DNA from: Neolecta irregularis DAH-3 | Taxonomy: Eukaryota; Ascomycota; Neolectomycetes; Neolectales; Neolectaceae | Assembly (NCBI GenBank): GCA_001929475.1 | Contig: LXFE01001045.1 | Span: 1 to 26,001 of the forward strand | Length of the DNA: 26,001 nt | Direction of reading: 5' to 3' | Shown here: positions 1 to 9,053 of the stretch, in pieces | How positions within the stretch are numbered: the stretch's first letter is position 1 | How the letters are laid out: each line of letters opens with the position of its first letter | Made by a program: the position numbers and the translations under genes | Notes under the pieces: generated by a model | The model's database searches: none | Seen by the model: the letters and a program-made list of their open reading frames with translations, nothing else | Told to the model about the DNA's origin: nothing

Positions 1-299
1 GCTTCCAAGACTTCGAACTGAAGATTGTGGTATCCTAGAATCTTGTTCGTGTATGTTCGCCGTTCTTCAGTTGCAGCAATCACGTATACATGCTCAAAGC
101 CAAACGTTGAATTGTTCTTGTCAGTAGGCGACATTTTCACATAAACGACATTGCAAAGACGTAGCCATTCAGCAGTGAAATAACTACTATCAGTTAAACC
201 CAATCGCCTGTTGTACGCGAGAAAGAAAATCGAGATTAAAATAAAGGCTCTCTTTAGCCATCTATTCAGATATGAAATACGGAATGTTCGGAGAGCCAT
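1..299 (-). CDS. Type II membrane protein resembling glycosyltransferase family 25, N-terminal part (runs off the left edge)
   Basis: An uninterrupted frame reads from an ATG at 299-297 to the window edge (99 codons, no stop), so the C-terminal part is missing. The start is a short basic tail (residues 1-17, rich in R and K), then one hydrophobic segment (about 18-31, AFILISIFFLAYN) followed by RR, as in a signal anchor of a Golgi or ER type II protein. The luminal part holds NNSTFGFEHVYVIAATEERR and ends in FEVLEA. In fungal family 25 (LPS/procollagen-type) glycosyltransferases the catalytic domain opens in a similar way, with an Asn-x-Ser/Thr, a G-F pair, a hydrophobic strand and a basic residue pair. 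The family call is from this motif only; the acidic catalytic motifs lie outside the window. It could instead be another Golgi glycosyltransferase. The next gene (RPN6) is on the same strand 1.25 kb away. Confidence 0.5.
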   Translation of the reverse strand, partial: MALRTFRISYLNRWLKRAFILISIFFLAYNRRLGLTDSSYFTAEWLRLCNVVYVKMSPTDKNNSTFGFEHVYVIAATEERRTYTNKILGYHNLQFEVLE

Positions 300-1547
300 T
301 TGAAGAGGTAGAAATTGAGAGCGCATAGAAGAGCTGTAATCTCACAGCTTGTGGAAAAAAGGAGGTCTATCGTGCTAAACGATAGCTGAAACCCCAAGCT
401 TACTCGAGAATAAATTAAGCTGATAGGTAGGATGTTGAAAGTAGGAAAATATCGAGCCTAAACCCGACTTTGGGCGCAACAAGGGAGCGGTTTGATTGCG
501 ACTTTGACGATACAGTTGTCCACGCAATCCCCTTCTATGAGGAGGTGACTATTGAGATTAGCGTAAGAATGACTCAGGCACAACTGTTTGCTGGATACCT
601 GGTTTTATATTACCCAAGATGGGGGCAAATTTGTGCGAGGCGCAAGAATAAACCTTTGCTTGTTCCTAGTCTATTTTTCTGTTAATACCCTTGGCACACG
701 CAGGTTTCTACCGTCTGAAAAGCTGGGATTTGTTTGATAATATGAAGGAAAGAGAACGGGGGCCGGTTATATTCCTCTCCAAAAAAGCGTTAAAGTACGT
801 AGCTATATATCTCCGGGCAGGCTTTCTCCACGTCAGCAGAGTTAAAATAGGCAAGAAAAAGCTAAGCAAGAAATTCTTACCCCCCGAAAGCTACCTAGCG
901 ACTCCTCAGGCGTCCGCATAATCCCGATGATCGAGGATACTGCAGCGTAAACAACTGCCATATGATGAGGCTCTCCCTCTTTCCGACTTGTTGATGAACT
1001 CGGGGACTGTAGGGGGCACGGATCCAAATGAAAATCAACGATAAGGAGTGTGGGCGGTAATAGGCACGGTCATCAATGGTTGTAAAAGCCCGAGTTTCAA
1101 TTCCCTTCCTTATGTTATGCGTAACGTGCCAAGCCTCTTCAGCCACAGCCACAGCCACGGCCTGCACTTGTTGCACAAAATCTCCATATTTACGCCAACC
1201 GGAATCTTTGAATTATTAATAAACCCAGGAGTCAACTGGGCAGTATTTCATTTGTTGCTGATTGCGCTATAGATATTCCCTATTCTCTGCTAGATCAATT
1301 GTCATTATGTGGATGAATTCGGAATAAAAATCTGTTTGGTTTCTTGTCTAGGCTAAATGGTTTACAAACGATCACTACGACGGGTCAGATTATTCACGCA
1401 TTTGTCAATATATATTTTATAGCTCTTCAACTTTTCTCATTCTTCCCATCGACAATATGGCTGCAGTGGATTCTACATAGATAGTAAATTGATGCATGTG
1501 AATTTTGACTAATTTAGCGAGTTACAAAGAATTGAAATTCAACAGTT
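300..1547. other. Intergenic region between the glycosyltransferase-like gene and RPN6; no supported gene
   Basis: This 1.25-kb stretch holds the 3' flank of RPN6 and the 5' flank of the left-edge gene. Short open frames exist on both strands, but none could be joined into a convincing spliced gene. The most protein-like piece is on the minus strand at about 1200-1060 (VQQVQAVAVAVAEEAWHVTH and following residues). A possible 61-nt intron follows it, but there is no start codon and the downstream frames disagree. I see no tRNA or rRNA. Confidence 0.5.
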
Positions 1548-3228
1548 CTAATAATTCAACTTGTTCGCCTAAAATTAGCATGAGAGGCAGAGACTCTGGT
1601 ACCTTTTCGTAGAGTAAATCAACGACGTTGGCCATATGTTTGATTGTATCCAACGCCGCATCGTAGGCTTTCTATTCAAATCAGCTAGGCTAGCATAAAG
1701 AAGAAACAACATCTTGTCTGGGTTCATCAAATACTATTAGACACCCAGTCCCTTGGTCCAAAACACCATTGAGAATTTTATCGAGAATCATCTGGCTTAA
1801 TCTACCAACGTGAGCTTCCAACGACTGAGCAGTAAGACATACTTTCCCTCTACTTGCTCCACTGATAGTTCAATAATTCCAGCAATATGCGACAGTTGGA
1901 CATGAGAAAAAGGCTCAATGACTTTCACTAAATTCTGCTCGAGAAGAGTATCATATAGCGCTGTAAAATGAGAGCGGATTATTGGATCCCTTCGAAGTTC
2001 TTCAAGATAAGTATCGTGTCGATCTGAAGTCAAAGTACCAAGATCGTATTTTGACAGAGCCTGTTCGAACTCGGCAAGCGACCGGTTTTTATGGGCAGTC
2101 GCAATGGCTCTCATTGCTTCTACGGGAGCACCGGTATATTTTGAGGCGAGCTTTCCGTTTGGAATCGCTGTTCATGAGAAATGATTCTTGGGAAACGCTT
2201 ACACGTTACGTCATCTACCTACCATATCAGAGAGTGTCTGAAGGGACTTTACATACCGCATTAAGCATAATTTTGGACAGCAACATGTATTTTAATGCGA
2301 GAACGGCTTTCGGATCTTCCTGCGCTGAATATGCCTCTAGGGCTTCGTAAAAGTACGAGAAGCTTTAGTCAGTGTTACAAAAATAACTAGTGATAAATAT
2401 ACGCAGTTTTGTAGTCTTTATCTTCAGCGTGAAGAATTCCGCTTTGCATATCGAGACCAGCTTGAACACTAGGTGGACTAACCAGTTTATATTGTTTTAC
2501 ACAGACGACATACCAGTATATTGAGTTTGCCGAAGTTCGCGCGGATGTAAGAGCAGCCTTTCCATTAGATATCTAATTAGAAGATCTAACTGCCCTTGAT
2601 TTGGGAATATTCCTCAACGAATGATGAACGCGAGACTCGAGCAGTAACACTTCCACGAGTACCATTTTGTCATCCAGCCGTTTCAGCTCTGCCAGCAAAG
2701 TGTTGATCAAAGTAAGAGCATCTTGAAACTGCTGGTTTTCGAGGTACAACGATACCAACCTTGTTTCCAAGCTCTGTTTCAAAAATATCCGTTTCAGGTT
2801 GATAGCCCATTCGATGCAGTCCTTGGTTACCTCAATCTGGGTAGGTAGGGTTTCAGGTAGTGTGGAGAAGAGGTCGATGAGATTGCGGACTGTTTCGTTA
2901 GTTCTAGTAGGAGATACAATGCTTAGGACATACCAATCTTTGCTGTCTTTGCTTTAGTAAAGGACGAGACAAGAGTTCGCGACGAACGAATCAAGGAAGC
3001 CAGGGACTCGGTTTGCCTATAAACTCAGCTCGCACCGGCAAACAGGGCGCACTTTTGGTTTCGATATAGTTCTCCCAATTTGTTCAATGCTGATTCTTGA
3101 CGCCTGATGAGATCGTCGTCCGTGCCGGCGTCTTGGCTCAAAATAGACTTGTATAGTTGTTCTGCGCGGGCATAATCGCCGTTCTCGGCAGCGACTTGGG
3201 CGTCCTTGATCAGAGAGGCATTCACCAT
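1548..3228 (-). CDS. RPN6: 26S proteasome regulatory lid subunit Rpn6 (PSMD11)
   Basis: Rpn6 is a PCI-domain subunit of the 19S lid that clamps lid to base and 20S core. Twelve exons (3228-3053, 3016-2934, 2889-2591, 2557-2514, 2477-2403, 2362-2257, 2218-2203, 2167-2039, 1999-1843, 1801-1711, 1671-1603, 1568-1548) join to 1266 nt, giving 421 residues; human PSMD11 has 422. Family blocks seen in order include [20 protein letters not shown], the helical repeat [37 protein letters not shown], and the PCI part [21 protein letters not shown] followed by [12 protein letters not shown] and FDEP. The eleven introns are 33-44 nt. Exon 7 is a 16-nt microexon supplying VDDVT before the conserved GKLASKY. 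The first in-frame ATG is at 3228; an upstream TTG in the same frame is not used here. It diverges from the SMARCD gene. Confidence 0.96.
2203..2218 (-). other. 16-nt microexon of RPN6
   Basis: The exon GTAGATGACGTAACGT lies between a 38-nt intron (2219-2256) and a 35-nt intron (2168-2202). Including it gives the run [19 protein letters not shown], whose length and spacing match the Rpn6 family (VEDVQ..VSGKLA). Skipping it would delete five residues and break the frame. The whole-gene frame closes only with it included. Confidence 0.85.
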
Positions 3229-3389
3229 TTCTACGAGTTTTGGTTCTGACAAGTCTGAGACGCGCAAGCTGAAATTAGGCGCTCGCCACCAAAACTGACC
3301 CCGTCCATTCTCTTCCGCCTTTTCCTTGGTGTTTACACACCATCTTGGGCTAAGCGCAAAACCCGCAGAATATTAGACAAACCGCAATA
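3229..3389. promoter_or_regulatory. Bidirectional promoter of RPN6 and the SMARCD gene, with a PACE-like motif
   Basis: The two start codons are 161 bp apart and diverge, so both promoters must lie here or inside the genes. On the minus strand the motif TTTTGGTGGCGA occurs (rc of 3283-3294), about 55 bp before the RPN6 start. It resembles the proteasome-associated control element GGTGGCAAA known from yeasts, but two positions differ and the cognate factor is not known in this lineage. Confidence 0.45.
3368..3381 (+). promoter_or_regulatory. 14-nt leader motif GAATATTAGACAAA upstream of the SMARCD start
   Basis: The motif ends 8 nt before the ATG at 3390. The same 14 nt occur directly before the ATG of CCT3 (6660-6673). 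I did not see the full motif before other starts in the window. It could be a 5' UTR regulatory word or, through its TATTAG|A core, a splice acceptor of a 5' UTR intron. Confidence 0.5.
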
Positions 3390-4995
3390 ATGAACCCAGT
3401 CCAAATGCGGCCGCAACACGCGATGCCCGGCATGCCAATGAACCCGTTGCATCCCCATGCCCAGGCGATGCTTCAGCAGAATACCCATGCCATGAACCCA
3501 CAAATCCCCCAGCATTCCCCACAGCAATCCCGCAAGCGAATGGCTCCAGGTCCTCCAGTAGCAGACCCCGCATCGGCAGCTCTGAATGCGCACAGAAGAC
3601 GGAAGCCCATGGAAAAAACCATCCAAAAGAAAATTGAAGCGATCGTACCGGACGCGAAATTATATACCGAGTTGAGAGACATGGAACAAAAGATTGATGC
3701 CGTTGTTTTGAGGAGAAAATTTGATGTACAGGATGCTTTGGAACGACTGACTCGGGTGCGTGTACCAATACTTCGCGGCGCTTAAACTATAGGTCAAGAA
3801 AACTTTGCGCCTCTGGATTTCGAATACTGCGATGGATCAGCCTTGGGAGGTGGGCTCGAATTTTGACGACGCCTATGACTTCAACATTGGTCAGATTCCT
3901 TCCTTCAAACTACGAATCGAGGGAATGTTATTGGATGAAACACCAGAAGGCCAACCGCGACCTAAATTCTCATCCTATCTACACTCCCTCCGTGTCGAAT
4001 TTATGAGGCCGGAAATATATCCCGAAGGAAATGTGATAGAGGTTTGAATTAATGTATGGCAGCATTGATGGATTATAGTGGTCAAGAAATTCCGGAGGGC
4101 AGCCATTTGATTGCTTTGAAGCGAAGCGGAAAAGCGATATGGATGTTCCAACGAAAATAATTTTGCGATTCAATCAGTTTCCCGAGAAATATAAACTTTC
4201 ACCAATACTAGTGCAAATCTTGGATATCCAAGAAGAGACGAGAGCAGGTGTTACTACTGCTGTCTGGAACTATATCAAAGTTTGCTTACCCTGTTACATA
4301 ATGCTAAGTGCTCAGTTTCATAACCTTCAAGATCCGGACGACAAACGACTCATTAATTGTGATGTAAATCTTCAGCAAGTATATTACATGCTAAATTTTC
4401 ATTTTTAATTTTGAAGGCATTTGCTGTCAATAAGATTGCGTTCTCCAGAATCAGCGAAGCGTTGAAAGCCCACCTTCAAGTAATTGATCCTGTTATGATA
4501 GATTATGTCGTCAAGTATTCTTGCTATTTACTGACTTTTATTGACCGTCAAGGGTCAATACTGAATCTCACAAACTAGAACATCCGATTGATGTAGATAT
4601 CGAAGTCGAAGATCCGGATCGCGCAAAGATGGTCGCACTTCTTAATTCCATAACCAAGAATCAAGAAATTACAGCTATCGATGATGAAATTTCAACCATA
4701 CTTCAGAAACTTAACTCTTCAAAGGTTAAACGGGACTTCCTAACCCAATTCTCTAGCAATCCCGCAGAGTTCATCAAAAGGTGGATCACTTCGCAGTCTA
4801 AGGATTTGAGCATCATCATGGGTGACCATGGCCTTGGAACTCAAGATCAAAGGCGATCCGGATTCTTTAGGGAGAATTGGCTGCAAGAAAGCGTCTTTCA
4901 TTACCTTTCAGCGCTGGTCAGTTCCCTCGCGATTCTAGTATATTGAGTTCTAGGACGCTCGTCGACAGCAACAACAAATGCAGCAAAGAAGGTAA
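3390..4995 (+). CDS. SWI/SNF-type chromatin remodelling subunit with SWIB/MDM2 domain (SMARCD/Ssr3/Snf12 family)
   Basis: SMARCD proteins are core subunits of SWI/SNF and RSC ATP-dependent remodellers in the nucleus. Seven exons (3390-3755, 3793-4041, 4079-4279, 4316-4378, 4417-4514, 4553-4916, 4954-4995) give 460 residues. After a low-complexity M/P/Q-rich N-terminus (about 1-60) come RRRKPMEKTIQKKIEAIVP and TLRLWISNTAMDQPWE, both typical of the family. The SWIB domain (about 240-312) reads YKLSPILVQILDIQEETRAG and WNYIKFHNLQDPDDKRLINCD. A long C-terminal helical region follows (ITKNQEITAIDDEIS... through RRQQQQMQQRR). All introns are 36-38 nt. It diverges from RPN6 and converges on the SerRS gene, with only 52 bp between the two stop codons. 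Confidence 0.95.
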
Positions 4996-5047
4996 TCAAG
5001 TATATAGCAGGTCGTTGACGGTGCATTCAACGTTGTATTAATCTTTG

Positions 5048-6507
5048 TTATTTCTTTCTTCGAATAGTACTGATCGTCCCCATCCATGGCTTCAGTACGG
5101 CTGGAAACTGGATTAAATCATTCTCCTTATCCCACCCATTTTCAATGATAGCAACAAGTAGGCGAGGTATCGCTGCTGCTGTTCCATTCAGAGTATGTAC
5201 AAATTCAGGCTTTGAGCCGTCTTTCGAATATCGAATATTCAGACGTCTACTTTGGTAATCGGTGCAGTGTGATGTCGATGATACTTCTCCGTAGTCTCCA
5301 CGACCGGGCATCCAGACCTCGATGTCCCATTTCTTGAAAGCAGGTGCTCCAAGTTCTTCTGAAGGCATTTGGATTATTCTTAATATTCAGAGCAAATTCG
5401 GATTTAATCCAAGAGACACACCTTGCATGAAGCTCAAGTGAATTAATGATATTTGCCTGTAGTTCAATCATATCATCGAAAGCCTGTTCACTTTCGTCCT
5501 TCCTGGACCAGGCAAACAGCTCAAGCTTTGTGAATTCATGAACTCTGTATAGCCCTTTTGACTCGAGGCCTCTTGAACCTGCCTCTCTCCTGAATGCTTT
5601 TCCAACTCCCACATATCTACGCGGAAGGTCTGAATACTGAAACATATGATCCTTGAACATTCCAGCCATAGGGAGCTCTGCTGTTCCAGAAAGGCATAAA
5701 TCAGTCCCTTCAATAGCGTAGACGTGGCTAGCTCGATCCCGAGGCTGAAACCCGCAACAATCAAGAATATTTCGACGAATTACGCTCGGACAAGTAAGCG
5801 GAAGGTAGCCATTGGCAATAGCCTTTTGCAGAACAAACTGAATTAACGCCTGTTCAAGAAGAACAGCTTCGTTTTTTAGGAAATACCAGGCGTGACCTGT
5901 GGTCTGAGCAGCTGATACAATATCCAGGAGATCAAAATCCCTGGCTAACTGAAAGTGATCCCTTGGCTCGTCCACAATATCCTTGCGGTCTGGTTGTATA
6001 ATTTTGATAGTTCGAGCATTTTCTTGCGGCCCTACTGGATTCAATTCTTCAACATCATTGGGAAGTGCATATGTTAATGCGGTAAGTTCTGATTCCTGCT
6101 GCAATAAAACAAACGTAAGGGTATTAATCTCAGGTTTTATTTCCCTAGCTTCTTCCAAAAGTTCCAACCTTTTGTCCTTGTCTGCCTTTTGGATCCGATC
6201 AGTTAGATTATTCCTAGCATGGTTCAATTCGTTTAAACGAGTACGATTTTCTGCGTATGTATTGTACAGGGCAATAATCCTTGGTACGCTCGCGGCAGCA
6301 TCCGGCATTTTTCGATCGATGCAATTCTTTATGACGCTGTCCGAATTCTCTTTGACAAACTTATAGTCAAACTGAAGCCCCATTGCAGCGGAAACTGAGC
6401 AATTCAGTATATTTATTCTTATGTGATTCATTACCATGAAATTTGCGACCCTTAGTTCGTCGTAGAGAAATCCTTGCCCTGCAAGAAAAACATATTCGCT
6501 CGAGCAT
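5048..6507 (-). CDS. Seryl-tRNA synthetase, mitochondrial
   Basis: This class II synthetase charges tRNA-Ser with serine. Three exons (6507-6435, 6394-5422, 5378-5048; introns of 40 and 43 nt) give 458 residues. The spliced N-terminus MLERICFSCRARISLRRTKG is rich in Arg and Ser and lacks acidic residues after position 3, as expected of a mitochondrial presequence. A coiled-coil tRNA-binding arm follows (about 50-125, NTYAENRTRLNELNHARNNL). The catalytic core shows TAELPMAGMF, motif 2 (GKAFRREAGSRG, then YRVHEFTKLE) and motif 3 (NGTAAAIPRLLVAIIENG), with the EELGAPAFKKWDIEVWMPGR block between them. It is most similar to the organellar SerRS type; a cytosolic function cannot be excluded. Its start lies 166 bp from that of CCT3. 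Confidence 0.93.
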
Positions 6508-6673
6508 ATTTTGCCGGAGATATTGAAATTGCACAATGTTTATGTATGCCGTCCAAGATACGTGAAATTGTGGGAGTTTAGCCTCAAAATTTGCTGCTCT
6601 ACTTCACCGCCAACATCATCTTCATTGAAAAGTTCGGGAACCTGCTCCCCATTCAATTCGAATATTAGACAAA
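6508..6673. promoter_or_regulatory. Bidirectional promoter of mitochondrial SerRS and CCT3
   Basis: The gap between the divergent starts is 166 bp. Its right end is the 14-nt motif GAATATTAGACAAA (6660-6673), identical to the one before the SMARCD start. I see no clear TATA box. Confidence 0.5.
6660..6673 (+). promoter_or_regulatory. 14-nt leader motif GAATATTAGACAAA abutting the CCT3 start codon
   Basis: It is identical to 3368-3381 and directly adjoins the ATG at 6674. A chance 14-nt identity at two start codons is very unlikely in 26 kb, so common regulation or a common 5' processing signal is inferred. Confidence 0.5.
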
Positions 6674-8535
6674 ATGCAGGCTCCAGTAATAGTAATGAAT
6701 ACAACCAGCGAGCGTCAAACTGGTCGCAAAGCTCAGATTTCGAATATCACCGCTGCCAAGGTATTATTCTGTAAATCGGATCGGTCTGACAATCAAAGAC
6801 AGTCGCTGATATTATCCGGACTTGGTATGCCTTCACTTGCATCTAATGAAACCTGACTGTATAAGCCTTGGTCCTAGAGCCATGTTGAAAATGATTTTGG
6901 ATCCAATGGGAGGAGTACTTCTGACAAACGATGGCCACGCAATCCTACGAGAAATTGAAGTCTCACATCCGGCCGCAAAGAGTATGCTGGAATTGAGTCG
7001 AACTCAGGATGAAGAAGTTGGTGACGGTACAACTACCGTCATCATTCTTGGTATGGCTTGCCCTTGAGATTAACATTAATGAATGCAGCTGGAGAAATTC
7101 TTGCACACGCTTTACCCAATCTCGAACGCAACATCCACCCAGTCATTATTATCCAAGCATTTAAAATGGCACTTGCAGATGCCTTGAACATCGTAGAAAA
7201 GATTTCAAAGCCAGTGGACGTCAAGAACGACACTGAGATGAAGGAACTGATCAAATCTTCCATCAACACGAAATTCGTGGCTCGATGGAGCGAACTGATG
7301 TGCGAGTTGGCTCTGAAGGCTGTTCGAACGGTCGCCCAAGATGTTAATGGCAAGCTTGAGGTTGACATCAAGAGATACGCCAGGGTTGAGAAAATCCCGG
7401 GTGGGGAAATCGAAGAAAGTCGTGTTTTAGACGGTGTTATGTTCAACAAGGATATAACCCATCCTAAAATGAGAAGACGTATTGAGAATCCCAGAATTGT
7501 GCTTCTAGACTGCACTCTGGAATACAAAAAAGGAGAATCACAGACAAATATTGAGGTATCGAAAGAAGAAGACTGGAATAGAATCCTACAAATTGAGGAG
7601 GAACAAGTTAAGCAGATGTGTGATGCGATTATTTCAGTCAAACCGGACCTTGTAATCACAGAGAAAGGGGTATCAGGCATGTTCGCAGGAAAACCCTGGA
7701 TTGACGTATAGATCTTGCGCAACATTATCTTCTCAAAGCCAATATCACAGCCATTCGTCGCGTACGAAAGTCCGATAACAACAGAATATCTCGAGCGACC
7801 GGAGCGACAATAGTCAATCGATATGAAGATCTTAAAGAATCTGACGTAGGGACTGAATGCGGATTGTTCCACATTGAAAAATTTGGCGATGAATACTTTA
7901 CGTTCCTCACGGCCTGCAAAGAACCTAGAGCATGTACAATTCTCCTTCGAGGGCCGAGCAAGGACATTGTCAATGAGATTGAGCGGAATCTTACGGACGC
8001 AATGTCGGTTGCCAGAAATGTATATTTCCATTCGAAATTGGCACCTGGTGGAGGTGCGACCGAAATGGCCATCAGTGTTGGACTATCCGAGAAAGCGAAG
8101 ACCATTGAAGGTGTCATGCAGTGGCCCTACCAAGCAGTTGCAGATGCTATGGAAGTCATACCCCGAATCCTGGTGCAAAACTGTGGTGGAAGTCCCATCA
8201 AGATTTTGACTCAATTAAGGGTTTGATATTCTTCGTTTGCGAAACTAAATTTAAGGCAAAACACGTCGAAGGATATAATTCATGGGGTATCAATGGCGAA
8301 GAGGGCAAAGTAGTCGATATGCACGAGTACGGTATTTGGGAACCTCAAGCTGTGAAATTACAGTCTATCAAGACTGCTATCGAGGTGATATACATTCATT
8401 CAATTGTTCTGACCCTGATAGAGCGCATGCCTTTTGCTAAGAGTGGACGATATTCTATCCGGTGTTCGTAAAGCCGGGGAAAAATCGTCAAAAATGGCAG
8501 GACCTCAGGACATGGACGAAGCAGCGGAACAGTAA
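6674..8535 (+). CDS. CCT3: T-complex protein 1 subunit gamma (CCT3), cytosolic chaperonin
   Basis: CCT3 is one of eight subunits of the TRiC/CCT double ring that folds actin, tubulin and other proteins using ATP. Seven exons (6674-6760, 6799-6824, 6866-7050, 7089-7676, 7712-8220, 8256-8384, 8422-8535) give 545 residues, the same length as human CCT3. The nucleotide-binding blocks are [30 protein letters not shown] and GDGTTTV; the second equatorial part shows [27 protein letters not shown] and [13 protein letters not shown]. The apical domain carries [19 protein letters not shown] and [12 protein letters not shown]. The introns are 35-41 nt. The fourth (7677-7711) begins with GC instead of GT. 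It forms a divergent pair with mitochondrial SerRS and converges on SPB4. Confidence 0.97.
7677..7711 (+). other. GC-AG intron in CCT3 (35 nt)
   Basis: The conserved CCT3 run [18 protein letters not shown] is recovered only if 35 nt from gcatgttc to gtatag are removed, joining TCAG to ATCTTGCG. The donor is CAG|GCATGT, i.e. the GTATGT-type donor used elsewhere here with T to C at position 2. The nearby GT at 7670 would shift the frame. This is the only non-GT donor among the roughly 60 introns I placed. Confidence 0.85.
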
Positions 8536-9053
8536 GTAGTATTTACCGAGAGATCATGGAAAATGCATAAAGTCAAATTTTCCTCAACTTTGTTTACAGT
8601 CATAGAATTGTGATTTCATCAGATTTTCTCGATTTTTGTACTTGGCCTGATTATTGTACTTTCCTTTCTCAGTCACCCAGCTGCTTATCTTCCCATGGGA
8701 CTCATACGTCGCCCTTGCCTGTGCAGTTGAGTATTGATTTTGCAAATCATAGAACACTTTTAAACTTCAGAATTTGAACAATGATTAATGATAACTTATT
8801 CTCCAGGATAAGACGAAAAGATTCTTCAATGGTCAATTAGTAGGAGCGATAGTCCCAATCACCTTGGACTTTTCATGTATTCTGCCATGGTTAATTTAAA
8901 ATACAGCGACTGGTAAGGCATTCAAAAGGGAAGCTTGGTAAGCGGCTAGGTTAATTAACAATAGCCAGGAACAACAATAATGTAGACTTTGCAACAATGA
9001 AGATTTGCAGGGTAATATACAGTAGTGTACAGCGATATGATGCATTATGATGT
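8536..9053. other. Convergent intergenic region between CCT3 and SPB4
   Basis: This holds 518 bp of AT-rich DNA with the 3' flanks of both genes. I see no open frame with family resemblance and no structured RNA that I can name. The CCT3 stop codon is followed directly by GTAGT, and T-rich runs suited to 3' end formation are scattered over 8560-8650. Confidence 0.5.

Noticed and set aside
3229..3267. Upstream extension of RPN6 to position 3267
   Set aside because: The frame there begins with TTG, not ATG. The first ATG at 3228 gives 421 residues, the family length.
7042..8031. Long open frame of 329 codons on the minus strand inside CCT3
   Set aside because: It is antisense to well-conserved CCT3 exons, crosses CCT3 introns without splice logic, and shows no family motif. 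It is a shadow of the plus-strand codon pattern.
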